A DNA stretch of 64,000 nt from SHVZ01 sp041906305 (GCA_041906305.1 JAYRJL010000005.1:124001-188000), one strand, 5' to 3'. Numbered from the stretch's first letter, positions 1-7,766 are shown. The notes: generated by a model not told the origin, from the letters alone. A program made the numbers and translations.

Positions 1-692
1 CCACCGACACGACCTTCCTGTGGTCGGCGATCTCGCGCGCGGTCAGAACGCCGTCGCGGGTCGACCGCGATCTGGTGCTCCCGGGCGTCCTCGCCGCCAA
101 CACGACCTTCGAGTCCGAGTCCCTGATCGCCTACGAGGTGGGGTATCGCGGCCAGCCGCTGCCGCGCACCACGCTCTCGGTGTCGCTGTTCTACAATGAC
201 TACGACGAGCTGCGGACGCTCGAGCCGCCGGCCGGCGGCGGGCTGCCGCTGCGCTTCGGCAACCGGATGGAAGGCCACACCCACGGCGTCGAGGTCTGGG
301 CCGATCACCTCGTCAACTCCTGGTGGCGGCTCAGCGCCGGCGCGAACCTGCTGAGAAAATCGTTCCGGCTGAAGCCGGGAAGCGGGGACGTGACCAACCA
401 GGTGGCGAAGGGCAACGACCCGGACTTCCAGGCGCAGCTCCGCTCCTACATGTCGCTGACCGACACCGTCGACTTGACGATCGCGTTGCGCGCGGTCGAC
501 GATCTCCCGAACCCGGCCGTGCCGGGCTATGTCGAGGCCGACTTCCGGATCGGCTGGAAGGTGGCGCCCAACCTCGATCTCTCGCTCGGCGGCTTCAACC
601 TTCTCGACGCCCACCATCCCGAGTCCGAGGCGGCGGCGACGCGCACCGAGACGCGTCGCACCGTCTATGTCGGCGCCCGCTGGAAGTTCTGA
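1..692 (+). CDS. TonB-dependent outer-membrane receptor, C-terminal part
   Basis: The gene is cut by the left edge; reading in frame from base 3 there is no start before coding begins. The first visible residues include the SRAVRTPSRVDRD segment, typical of the beta-barrel of TonB-dependent receptors. Alternating hydrophobic strands follow, and the protein ends in an aromatic residue (WKF), as outer-membrane barrels do. About 230 residues of barrel are visible; the plug and TonB box lie outside the window. The family imports siderophores, cobalamin or other large ligands using TonB energy; the substrate cannot be read here. The next gene begins 2 bases after the stop, so the receptor is probably co-transcribed with the YfiR-family protein and the histidine kinase. 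Confidence 0.88.
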   Translation, partial: TDTTFLWSAISRAVRTPSRVDRDLVLPGVLAANTTFESESLIAYEVGYRGQPLPRTTLSVSLFYNDYDELRTLEPPAGGGLPLRFGNRMEGHTHGVEVWADHLVNSWWRLSAGANLLRKSFRLKPGSGDVTNQVAKGNDPDFQAQLRSYMSLTDTVDLTIALRAVDDLPNPAVPGYVEADFRIGWKVAPNLDLSLGGFNLLDAHHPESEAAATRTETRRTVYVGARWKF

Positions 693-694
693 GC

Positions 695-1267
695 GTGGCG
701 ATCGCGATCACGACGGGGGGACGCAGGCGCTGCATCGCCGCCGCGCTCTTCGTCGCCGTCATGGTCGTGCTGTCGCTGCCGGCGCGGGCCCAGGACGCCT
801 CGCTCGAGTATGCGGTCAAGGCGCAGTTCCTCTACAAGCTCGGCCCCTTCATCGACTGGCCCGCGAGCGCCTTCCCCGACGCGTCCGCGCCGGTCAACCT
901 CTGCATCGCCGGCACCGATCCGTTCGGCGGCGTGATCGACCAGGCCGTCGCCAATCAGCGCATCGGCGCACGGCCGATCGCGGTGACGCGCATCCAGGTG
1001 CCGGCGCGCGGCCTCGCCTGCCACATCCTCTTCATCGGGACCGCGGACCCCAGGCTGGCGGCCGACGTGATCGCGCTCGTGCGGGGCACGCCGGTGCTCA
1101 CCGTCACCGACGGCATGCGCGATCCCAGGGCCAAGGGCATCATCAACTTCGTGATCCAGGCGAACCGCGTGCGCTTCGAGATCGACGACCTCGCCGCATC
1201 CGAGAACGGGCTCGACATCAGCTCCAAGGTGCTGAGCCTCGCCGTCTCGGTGAGGCCGCGGGGCTGA
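695..1267 (+). CDS. YfiR-family (DUF4154) periplasmic protein
   Basis: This 190-residue protein has a basic N-terminus, a hydrophobic core and an ARAQDA cleavage site, so it is probably secreted to the periplasm. The mature part starts with a YAVKAQFLYKLGPFIDWP segment characteristic of the YfiR/DUF4154 family and keeps two family cysteines (NLCIAG and LACHIL). YfiR of Pseudomonas is a periplasmic repressor of the diguanylate cyclase YfiN; homologues beside histidine kinases probably act on the kinase sensor domain. I chose the GTG at 695 because it gives a complete signal peptide; the ATG at 761 would truncate it. It lies between a TonB receptor and a CHASE8 kinase, separated by 2 and 4 bases. 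Confidence 0.85.
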   Translation: MAIAITTGGRRRCIAAALFVAVMVVLSLPARAQDASLEYAVKAQFLYKLGPFIDWPASAFPDASAPVNLCIAGTDPFGGVIDQAVANQRIGARPIAVTRIQVPARGLACHILFIGTADPRLAADVIALVRGTPVLTVTDGMRDPRAKGIINFVIQANRVRFEIDDLAASENGLDISSKVLSLAVSVRPRG

Positions 1268-1271
1268 TCGC

Positions 1272-3089
1272 ATGCCGATGCGCCGCGTCTTCGCTTCCGA
1301 CTCCCGCTTCTGGCAGCTGGCACCGCGGCTGGCCGCGGCGACCGTCGCTATCCTGATCGCCGCGGCGATCGGCGTCGCGGTCATGAGCGAGCGCGCCTAC
1401 ACCGAGCAGAAGACCCGCGAGGTCACCGTCAGCGCCGGCATCCTCGCGTCGACCGTCACCGCGGCGCTGGTGTTCGACGACGCCAAGGCGGCGCAGGAGT
1501 ACGTGAGCTCGCTCTCCGCCAATCCCGAGATCCTCGCCGCCGCGATCTACGAGGACACCGGCGCGCTGTTCGCGAGCTATCTCCTTCCGGGCGAGTTGCC
1601 GGTCCCGGCGCGGCCGCTCGCCATCGGGCCCAGGCTCGACGGCGACCGCCTCTCGGTCTTCGTTCCCGTGCGTCACGAGAACCGGCAGATCGGCACGGTC
1701 TTTCTCCGCGCGACGGTCGAGCCGCTGGCGAGTCGCCTTCCGCGCTACGCGCTGATCCTGATGCTGACGGTGATGGCGGCGGCGATGGTGACCATCCTCG
1801 GCGCGGCGCAATCGACATTGGCCCATGTGAACCAGGACCTGCGCGAGCGCGCGCTGGAGCTCGGCGAGGCTAACCGCCAGCTCCAGGACCAGATCCAGGA
1901 ACGCGAGAAGGCCGAGGCGCAGCTCCGCCAGATCCAGAAGATGGAGACGATCGGACACCTGACCGGCGGCGTCGCGCACGACTTCAACAACCTTCTCACG
2001 ATCATCATCGGCAACCTCGACCGGCTCGAACGCCGCATCGACGCCAAGGCGACTCCCGAGGACCTGAAGAAGGTCGCGCGCTACGCCCGCATCGGCGCCG
2101 ATCGCGCGGCGACGCTCACTCAGAGCCTTCTCGCCTTCTCGCGCAGGCAGCCGCTCGCACCGAAGCCGGTCGACGCCAACCGGCTGGTCTCGAACATGTC
2201 GGACCTGCTGCGCCGGACCTTGGGCGAGCACATCACCGTGCAGATGGTCGGCGCCGCCGGCCTCTGGCGCACCCAGGCCGATCCCAACCAGCTCGAGAAC
2301 GCGATCCTGAACCTGGCGCTGAACGCGCGCGACGCGATGCCGGAGGGCGGGCGCCTGACGATCGAGACCGCCAACGCCTATTTCGATCCGCGCCATGCGG
2401 CCGAGGCCGACGTGGCGACCGGTCAGTACGTGCTGATCTCGGTGACGGACACCGGCGCGGGCATGAGCAAGGAGATCGCGGCCCAGGCCTTCGAGCCGTT
2501 CTTCACCACCAAGGACACCGGCCACGGCACCGGCCTCGGCCTCTCGCAGGTCTACGGCTTCGTCAAGCAGTCGGGCGGGCACGTGCAGATCTATTCGGAG
2601 GTCGGCCAGGGGACGACGGTGAAGATCTACCTGCCTCGCCTCACGGCCGAGCCGGAAGGCGAGATGCCGGCGCCGGACGCCGAGGGACCCGGCGCCGTCG
2701 GCAATCAGGAGACCATCCTCCTGGTCGAGGACGACGAGGGCGTGCGCGCGAACTCGTCGGAGATGCTGCGCGAGATGGGATACCGCGTGATCGAGGCCGC
2801 GACCGGGGCGGCGGCGCTCCGCCTCCTGGACGAGGACCGCTCGGTCGCGCTGCTGTTCACCGACATCGGGCTTCCGGGCGGCATGAACGGGCGTCAGCTC
2901 GCCGACGAGGCGAGGCGCCGCTACCCGACGCTGCCGGTCCTTTTCACCACCGGCTATGCCCGCAACGCCATCGTCCATGACGGGCGGCTCGACCCGGGCG
3001 TGCACCTGGTCACCAAGCCCTTCTCCTATCCCGAGCTGGCGACGGCGCTGAAGGGGGTGCTGGACGCGGGGCGTGGCGCGACGCCTTGA
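1272..3089 (+). CDS. Hybrid sensor histidine kinase with CHASE8-like sensor and receiver
   Basis: The protein has 605 residues. Two membrane segments (about 18-38 and 159-180) flank a periplasmic region resembling CHASE8. A coiled-coil follows, then the HisKA box GGVAHDFNN with phosphoacceptor His236. The ATPase has N, G1 and G2 boxes (NALNARDAMPEGG, DTGAGM, GHGTGLGLS). The C-terminal receiver (about 475-600) has the acidic pair EDD, phosphoacceptor Asp531 and a conserved KPF lysine. The HDFNN variant is typical of hybrid kinases whose receiver is attached. It follows the YfiR-like gene by 4 bases, so the periplasmic protein is the likely sensor partner (inference). No DNA-binding regulator is adjacent. 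Confidence 0.92.
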   Translation: MPMRRVFASDSRFWQLAPRLAAATVAILIAAAIGVAVMSERAYTEQKTREVTVSAGILASTVTAALVFDDAKAAQEYVSSLSANPEILAAAIYEDTGALFASYLLPGELPVPARPLAIGPRLDGDRLSVFVPVRHENRQIGTVFLRATVEPLASRLPRYALILMLTVMAAAMVTILGAAQSTLAHVNQDLRERALELGEANRQLQDQIQEREKAEAQLRQIQKMETIGHLTGGVAHDFNNLLTIIIGNLDRLERRIDAKATPEDLKKVARYARIGADRAATLTQSLLAFSRRQPLAPKPVDANRLVSNMSDLLRRTLGEHITVQMVGAAGLWRTQADPNQLENAILNLALNARDAMPEGGRLTIETANAYFDPRHAAEADVATGQYVLISVTDTGAGMSKEIAAQAFEPFFTTKDTGHGTGLGLSQVYGFVKQSGGHVQIYSEVGQGTTVKIYLPRLTAEPEGEMPAPDAEGPGAVGNQETILLVEDDEGVRANSSEMLREMGYRVIEAATGAAALRLLDEDRSVALLFTDIGLPGGMNGRQLADEARRRYPTLPVLFTTGYARNAIVHDGRLDPGVHLVTKPFSYPELATALKGVLDAGRGATP

Positions 3090-3099
3090 AGGCCCTCAC

Positions 3100-3122
3100 G
3101 GCCGCCGCTATGTTCGGCGGCC
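3100..3122. repeat. Perfect hairpin between kinase gene and tRNA-Gly
   Basis: GGCCGCCG, a 7-base loop and CGGCGGCC form an 8-bp perfect stem, 10 bases after the kinase stop and 5 bases before the tRNA. No T-tract follows on either strand, so it is not a canonical intrinsic terminator. It may mark the 3' end of the kinase message or a processing site ahead of the tRNA. Confidence 0.5.
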
Positions 3123-3127
3123 TGAGC

Positions 3128-3201
3128 GCGGGTGTAGTTCAATGGTAGAACGGCAGCTTCCCAAGCTGCATACGAGGGTTCGATTCCCTTCACCCGCTCC
3201 A
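3128..3201 (+). tRNA. tRNA-Gly (anticodon CCC)
   Basis: The acceptor stem GCGGGTG pairs with CACCCGC. The anticodon stem GCAGC/GCTGC closes a 7-base loop TTCCCAA with anticodon CCC. The T arm GAGGG, TTCGATT, CCCTT has one G-T pair. A discriminator T and an encoded CCA complete the 3' end. The D arm GTTC/GAAC is normal. CCC reads the GGG glycine codon, which is frequent in such a GC-rich genome. No integrase or second copy of the 3' end is nearby, so there is no sign of an element inserted here. Confidence 0.97.
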
Positions 3202-3316
3202 GCTTCCGCTCCCAGAGCCAAGGCCTCTTGAACCTTCCGAAGGGCTGACTAGATCGATCGCCGTCAGGCGCAGGCCTACGACGATTGTTTCCATGTTGCT
3301 CGAGGAGGATGTGGCC

Positions 3317-3484
3317 ATGGCTATCGAGACGCATTCTTCCCAACCCGCCGAACTCCCGCCGTCCGTCGTCTCGTGGCAGACGCGGCGCGAGGCTTCCCCC
3401 GCCGACCCCGAGGACCTTCCGCCCGAGAAGGTGATCGTCCTCCACCCGCCGGTCGCCTGGCCGCGGGTCTTTCCGCCTCTCTAG
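3317..3484 (+). CDS. Small hypothetical protein, 55 residues
   Basis: I do not recognise a family. The ATG at 3317 was chosen because a strong AGGAGG lies 8 bases upstream (3303-3308); an in-frame start at 3293 would ignore this site. The product is proline-rich and contains no signal peptide, membrane segment or cysteine. It ends in a hydrophobic VLHPPVAWPRVFPPL stretch. The good ribosome binding site is the main argument for it being real. It stands alone between the tRNA and the next small gene. Confidence 0.5.
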   Translation: MAIETHSSQPAELPPSVVSWQTRREASPADPEDLPPEKVIVLHPPVAWPRVFPPL

Positions 3485-3583
3485 GCGTGTAACATGCTGA
3501 ATTTATTCATCTAAGCTGTGACCATGCGGTGCGGGCGGGGCGAGCCGGAACCCATCAGCGCAATTTGCTGTTTTTCGCCTGTC

Positions 3584-3892
3584 ATGACGTCCAGCAACGA
3601 TCATCCCCCCAAGCCGCTCTCGATCTCCCCGGCCCAGCTTTTCGATGGCGCCCCGGCCGTCGCCCCGGGCGACCCGGCCAATGACGAGATCCGCGTCCTC
3701 CTGGATGCAGGCGCGACCGAACGCGCCCGTGCGCTTCGGGAAAAGGCGGAGGAGATCCGAGAGACTGCCGAACGCATGACCGACGAGGAGGCACGGCGCA
3801 GCCTCGCCCGCGTCGCCGATCAGTACGAACTCCTGGCAGGCAGCGTGGATCGCCGGCGCGAGCGTGCCTCGGCTGCCGCCGACGACGACTGA
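3584..3892 (+). CDS. Small hypothetical protein with helical C-terminal half
   Basis: The 102-residue product starts with a disordered, proline-rich segment. From about residue 35 it becomes a charged helix (repeats of Glu, Arg and Ala such as RALREKAEEIRETAERMTDEEA) that would form a coiled coil, and it ends in an acidic DDD tail. This looks like the many small alphaproteobacterial proteins of unknown role; I assign none. The ATG at 3584 was preferred over an upstream start at 3518 because the upstream codons have no coding character. No clear ribosome binding site is visible. Confidence 0.5.
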   Translation: MTSSNDHPPKPLSISPAQLFDGAPAVAPGDPANDEIRVLLDAGATERARALREKAEEIRETAERMTDEEARRSLARVADQYELLAGSVDRRRERASAAADDD

Positions 3893-3945
3893 TCGTTCAT
3901 CTCGGCGGTTCGACGCGGTCGGCCGGTATCACCAACATGTCACGG

Positions 3946-3965
3946 ATTTGAGGGCGGCCTCAAAT
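3946..3965. repeat. Perfect inverted repeat ATTTGAGG-N4-CCTCAAAT
   Basis: An 8-bp perfect stem with a GCGG loop lies between the 102-residue gene and the DUF1488 gene, in a short AT-richer gap. It is followed by no T-run. It could be an operator for the DUF1488 gene or a stabilising 3' hairpin of the gene before. Confidence 0.5.
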
Positions 3966-4010
3966 GGGCTCGCGGCCTAGTTTTGCCGCGAGAGGGATTT
4001 GCCGCTTTCC

Positions 4011-4307
4011 ATGCCTTTGTATATGCCGGGCAAGAGCGAGGTCTGGGACGCATCGCGCCGCGCCGTCGCCTTTCCCGCCGAGGATGCGGCGGTGGGGACG
4101 CCCGTCGCCTGCGCGATTTCCGAAGACGCTCTGGTGGACCATTTTGGCGCGCTCGCCGGCAACACTACGAACTTGCTCGATGCTTTCCGACGCTACCGGC
4201 CGGCGATCGAGACGGCTGCCAGCCGGAAATACGACGCCGCTGCAAAGTCCAGAATGGTGATCCTCGACGCCGCCGACTTCAGCGGAGCGCCGTCCGCCGC
4301 AGGCTGA
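4011..4307 (+). CDS. DUF1488 family protein
   Basis: The 98-residue protein matches DUF1488 in pattern: an N-terminal VAFPAEDAAV segment for the expected FxPxxD-like strand, CAISEDALVDHFGA in the middle, then a charged helix with LLDAFRRYRPAIETAASRKYDA and a final RMVILDAADF strand. The family is small, cytoplasmic and of unknown function. The ATG at 4011 was chosen; a TTG at 3999 and an ATG at 4023 are alternatives. Its 3' end overlaps the convergent DUF2231 gene by 29 bases. Confidence 0.72.
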   Translation: MPLYMPGKSEVWDASRRAVAFPAEDAAVGTPVACAISEDALVDHFGALAGNTTNLLDAFRRYRPAIETAASRKYDAAAKSRMVILDAADFSGAPSAAG

Positions 4308-4716
4308 GGATCGGCGCGCGCGACCACGATCCGGTCAGCAGCAGCATCCCGACCGCGGCCATCGAGAAGACGAGTCCGGCCGGAATCACGATCTCGGCCG
4401 GCGTGCCCGCGCGCAGGTACCAGTTGAACGCTTCGGTGACCAGCGCGAGGACGCTGCCGCGCCGATGCCACCAGGCGACGGAGATCTCGACGCGATGCAC
4501 TTCGCCATCGTCGTCCATGAGTCCGATGACGGCGGCGGCGAAGCCCATCAGGATGCCGGCGCCGAGCAGCCAGCGCGTGGCCTGGATCCAGCTTGGGTCG
4601 CCGCCGGCCCAGTAGAGGAGATCGCAGCCGAGGACGGCGACGAAGAACGCGATCGGCAACGGCACCAGCATCGGATCGATCGACCGTCCGGCCAATGTCG
4701 TCTCGGGCATCGACAC
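4279..4716 (-). CDS. DUF2231 family membrane protein
   Basis: The protein has 145 residues and four predicted membrane helices, about 16-34, 46-66, 85-100 and 108-127. The layout IDPMLVPLPIAFFVAVLGCDLLYW near the start and the WLLGAGILMGFAAAVIGLMDD helix are typical of DUF2231, a family of small inner-membrane proteins of unknown role. The GTG start has a GGGAG 8 bases upstream; an ATG two codons later is possible. A strong hairpin followed by a T-rich stretch lies immediately upstream on the same strand. The gene converges on the DUF1488 gene. Confidence 0.75.
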   Translation of the reverse strand: MSMPETTLAGRSIDPMLVPLPIAFFVAVLGCDLLYWAGGDPSWIQATRWLLGAGILMGFAAAVIGLMDDDGEVHRVEISVAWWHRRGSVLALVTEAFNWYLRAGTPAEIVIPAGLVFSMAAVGMLLLTGSWSRAPILSLRRTALR

Positions 4717-4730
4717 GCGCGCGTCTCCCG

Positions 4731-4770
4731 GAAAAGAAACCGGTCCTGCCCGATCGAACGGGCAGGACCG
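4731..4770 (-). terminator. Terminator-like hairpin directly upstream of the DUF2231 gene
   Basis: CGGTCCTGCCCG and CGGGCAGGACCG form a perfect 12-bp stem with a 6-base loop (4741-4770). Read on the minus strand, the stem is followed by GTTTCTTTTC, as expected of an intrinsic terminator. It lies only 15-55 bases before the GTG of the DUF2231 gene, so it would stop minus-strand transcription before that gene or act as an attenuator. Confidence 0.55.
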
Positions 4771-5042
4771 GAAGGGTGGGAGGAGCCTTCTGGAGGGAGG
4801 GGAACGCTCCTCGGTAGCGCTCCAACGCGAGAGCCCGGCCCGCGATCCTTGGCGATGGCGTGAGAAGTTTGCGACGGCGTCAGTCGAGATCGTCGTCGCT
4901 CAGCATTTCGCTCAGGATCCGCATCATGAAGTCGGGCGCGCAGCTTCGGCGCCGAGACAGCTGCACAGGCTAGTCCCGCGTCGGCGGAACCCGATACCGC
5001 CACGGCCGTTCACACCTTCGGCTTCATCCGGAGGAGGCGCGC

Positions 5043-5528
5043 ATGCTCACCGGCCATCTGGCGCTGGTCTTCGCCGCTGTCTTCGCCGGAGCCGCCATCC
5101 ATGTCGCGCTCGTCGAGCAGCCGGCGAGGCTTCTGCTCGACGATCGCGCGGCGCTGCTGGAATGGCAGCCCTCATATCGGCGCGGAGCCTGGATGCAGGC
5201 CTCGCTGGCGCTGGTGGGCGGGCTGATCGGGCTCCTCGCCGGCTGGCAGAGCGACGACTGGCGCTGGCTGCTGGGCGCGGCTCTCCTCCTGGCGCCTTGG
5301 CCCTACACGCTGCTCGTGATGTCGCATACCAACACGCTGCTGCAGGCCTCGCACGGCGCGGATGCGGGCCCGGAGACGCGCGCGCTGCTGGTCAGGTGGG
5401 GCCGTCTCCATCTGGTCCGCGTCCTGCTCGGCATCGCCGCAGCGTGCGTCTTCTTCTGGGCGCTCGACCTTGCGCCCGACCTCGTCTTCGAGGTTCCGAA
5501 GTTCTCGCTGCCGGGCAGGAAGGACTGA
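5043..5528 (+). CDS. DUF1772-like integral membrane protein
   Basis: The protein has 161 residues and four predicted membrane helices (about 5-20, 52-68, 75-93 and 125-145). The pattern resembles DUF1772: a first helix followed by HVALVEQPARLLL, a WQPSYRRGA segment, a PYTLLVM segment after the third helix, and a WGRLHLVRVLLG segment before the last. Function is unknown; some family members are called anthrone oxygenase-like. A strong GGAGGAGG precedes the ATG. It diverges from the DUF2231 gene with about 325 bases between them. Confidence 0.6.
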   Translation: MLTGHLALVFAAVFAGAAIHVALVEQPARLLLDDRAALLEWQPSYRRGAWMQASLALVGGLIGLLAGWQSDDWRWLLGAALLLAPWPYTLLVMSHTNTLLQASHGADAGPETRALLVRWGRLHLVRVLLGIAAACVFFWALDLAPDLVFEVPKFSLPGRKD

Positions 5529-5654
5529 CAAGAAAGAAACCCGCCCACGGCCGGGCCGGGGACGGGTCTTCGAGGGTTCGTCGTGCGACCAGCTCAGGGA
5601 GGATCGGCTGGATCGCTTGCCTTCACAACGGCGGAGCGCGGCCGGGGTTCCGCT

Positions 5655-7658
5655 TCACAGTCCGAAGGGATAGGTCTCGGGCACGCCCTTGCGCACCGCG
5701 GTCGGCAGCGGCGTCACCGCACGCGTGCGGTCGAACCAGACATAGGCGTCGAACTGGCGCGCGAGAGAGCATTCGGAGTAGTGGCTCCAGCGCTCGGTCT
5801 CCGGACGATAGATGACGCCGATGAAGCGTTCGAGCCGGGAGCGGATCAGCTGATGGCGCAGATGGTCGTGGACGCCCTTGCGGAGATCGAGCAGGAAACG
5901 CGGAACGGCCGCATCGTGAGCCAGGCGCTCGTAGCTCTCAGGCAGCGACGGCACGACGTCCTTGATCTCCATCTCTCCGTCCCAGTCGGTGGCGCAGGCG
6001 ACGGTGCCGTCATGCATGCCGAAGCCGATGAGCGCCGCATCCCTGCCGAAGCGCTCGCGGCAGAGCTGGCCGACGTTCAGCTCGTCGCGCACCATGCCCA
6101 TCTCGGTGACCCTGGCGTCACCGATATGGGAGTTGTGCGCCCAGACGACGGCCTTGGGGCCCTTCGCGTCGAGGACCTGCTCCAGCGTCTCGAACATGTG
6201 GCGGTCCCGCAGATTCCAGCTTTCGGCCGCGCTGAAATACATCGATCGGTAATAGGATTCCGCGCTCTGGACTAGGCGTGCGTTCGCGGCCGCATCCAGA
6301 AACTCCTCGCCGTCTTCCCTGGCATAGGCGAGCTGCTTCGCCAGCAGGTCCGCCAGCATCGCCACCACCGGCTTCTCGCAGCGCCCGTATCCGGCGGTCA
6401 GCGCCATCCGGCCATAGGCCTGCGGCTCCTTGCTCCACGGCGTCAGGCAGCCGTAGCGCTCTCGCGCGACCTTCGCGGCTTCCGGATCGACCCGGTCGAG
6501 ATAGTCGACCACCGCGCGGATCGAGCCATTGAGATTGTAGAGGTCGAGCCCGTAGACGCCCGCGCGGCGCTCGGCCGGCAGAGTGTCGTTGTGGGCGCGC
6601 AGCCACTCGGTGAAGGCCTCGAAATCGGTGTTCCGCCACATCCAGGTCGGGAAGCGGCGGAACGCCGGCTCGCCGTGCTTCGCGGGCTTGCGATGGCGGA
6701 CATAGCGGTCGATCGACGCGGCGTCCGGCCAGTCGGCCTCGAGCGCGACGATGGTGAAGCCGTGCTTCTCGATGAGGCGGCGGGTGATCGCCGCACGGGC
6801 GCGATAGAATTCCGAGGTGCCATGGCTCGCTTCGCCGAGCAGCACGACGCGCGCGGCAGCAAAGCGGTCGAACATCGCGCCGAAAGCGGGGTTGTCGAAT
6901 TCCGGCAGGGGCTCCGCGGCATCCTTGATCGCGAGCGGAAGCGGCTCCTCCTTCGGCTCGCGGGTCAGGAGCGGCGGACGGCGCCGCCCCGCGACGTGCA
7001 TGGCGTCGTCCTCCGACCATCCGTGCTCGCCGATCAGCGGCACGAACATGACCGGTCCGAGATCCTCCTCCTCGAACTCGGTCTCCGATCGGCGCGTGAT
7101 CTTGACCAGGCGCTGGCTCTGCAGATCGTCGCCGACCGGCATCACCAGCCGGCCGCCGGGCTTCAACTGGCGCGTCAGCGCCGCCGGCACCGCGGGACCG
7201 CCGGCGGCGGCCAGGATGGCATCGAACGGCGCCGCCTCGGGCCAGCCGCGCGTGCCGTCGCCGGTACGGATCTCGACATTGTCGTAGCCGAGCCCGGCGA
7301 CGCGCTTGCGGGCAAGGCGCGCGAGCTCGTCGTGGCGTTCGATCGTATAGACGCGCCTGGCGATGCGGCTCATGACCGCCGCGGCATATCCGGACCCGGT
7401 ACCGATCTCGAGCACGCGGTCCTCAGGCCCGATGCCTGCCGCCTCGATCATCAGCGCGACGATGTAGGGCTGCGAGATGGTCTGGCCGGCCTCGATCGGC
7501 AGCGGCGAGTCTTCGTAGGCGAATTCGCGCAGGTTCTCGGGAACGAAGGCTTCGCGCGGCACCCGGCGGAAGGCCGCCGCGACCGCATCGCTGGCGATGC
7601 CGCGACCGACGATCTGGCGCTGCACCATCCGGTCCCGCGCCTCGACGAGATTCGCCAT
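5655..7658 (-). CDS. Protein-L-isoaspartate O-methyltransferase fused to erythromycin-esterase-like domain
   Basis: This is a 667-residue fusion. Residues 1 to about 215 are an isoaspartyl methyltransferase (PCMT), with the GQTISQPYIV segment (58-67) and the AdoMet motif VLEIGTGSG (82-90). PCMT repairs isomerised aspartate in damaged proteins. From about residue 245 the erythromycin-esterase/EreA fold begins, with LLGEASHGTSEFYRAR and later WAHNSHIGDA, which hold the family histidines and glutamate. The second domain is probably a hydrolase of unknown substrate, and macrolide resistance should not be assumed. The ATG at 7658 was chosen because AGAGGG precedes it at proper spacing; a GTG lies two codons upstream. 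A perfect FNR/FixK-like box lies 75-88 bases upstream. Confidence 0.9.
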   Translation of the reverse strand: MANLVEARDRMVQRQIVGRGIASDAVAAAFRRVPREAFVPENLREFAYEDSPLPIEAGQTISQPYIVALMIEAAGIGPEDRVLEIGTGSGYAAAVMSRIARRVYTIERHDELARLARKRVAGLGYDNVEIRTGDGTRGWPEAAPFDAILAAAGGPAVPAALTRQLKPGGRLVMPVGDDLQSQRLVKITRRSETEFEEEDLGPVMFVPLIGEHGWSEDDAMHVAGRRRPPLLTREPKEEPLPLAIKDAAEPLPEFDNPAFGAMFDRFAAARVVLLGEASHGTSEFYRARAAITRRLIEKHGFTIVALEADWPDAASIDRYVRHRKPAKHGEPAFRRFPTWMWRNTDFEAFTEWLRAHNDTLPAERRAGVYGLDLYNLNGSIRAVVDYLDRVDPEAAKVARERYGCLTPWSKEPQAYGRMALTAGYGRCEKPVVAMLADLLAKQLAYAREDGEEFLDAAANARLVQSAESYYRSMYFSAAESWNLRDRHMFETLEQVLDAKGPKAVVWAHNSHIGDARVTEMGMVRDELNVGQLCRERFGRDAALIGFGMHDGTVACATDWDGEMEIKDVVPSLPESYERLAHDAAVPRFLLDLRKGVHDHLRHQLIRSRLERFIGVIYRPETERWSHYSECSLARQFDAYVWFDRTRAVTPLPTAVRKGVPETYPFGL

Positions 7659-7721
7659 GGGCACCCTCTACGGCAGGGGCTCCCGCTGAGGCGGGATCAC
7701 GGGTATTCGATCAGCGGCGCC

Positions 7722-7757
7722 GGCGCCGGACCTTGATCTCGATCAAAGGCCGGCGCC
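7722..7757. repeat. Long hairpin containing an FNR/FixK-like box
   Basis: A 17-bp arm (7722-7738) pairs with 7741-7757 with two mismatches around a 2-base loop. It begins 10 bases past the stop of the 91-residue gene. No T-tract follows on the minus strand. The core of the hairpin is the palindrome described separately as an FNR/FixK box. Confidence 0.6.
7733..7746. promoter_or_regulatory. Perfect FNR/FixK/Anr-type box
   Basis: TTGATCTCGATCAA matches the FNR/FixK consensus TTGAT-N4-ATCAA at all ten fixed positions. Its centre is about 81 bases upstream of the methyltransferase-esterase start. A GAATAC on the minus strand (7708-7703) could serve as a -10, which would place the box near -42, the position used for class II activation. 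Whether it binds an FNR-family protein is inference. Confidence 0.6.
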
Positions 7758-7766
7758 GGTCGGGCC

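Noticed and set aside
1218..3005. Minus-strand frame of 595 residues opposite the CHASE8 kinase
   Set aside because: It is a shadow of the kinase gene with no domain similarity.
3026..3445. Minus-strand reading frame of 139 residues across the tRNA-Gly gene containing VKGIEPSYAAWEAAVLPLNY
   Set aside because: This peptide is the antisense translation of a conserved tRNA-Gly and is a well-known false gene.
4880..4966. Minus-strand frame of 28 residues ending in MLSDDDLD upstream of the DUF2231 hairpin
   Set aside because: No ribosome binding site, no known family and too short to support without expression data.
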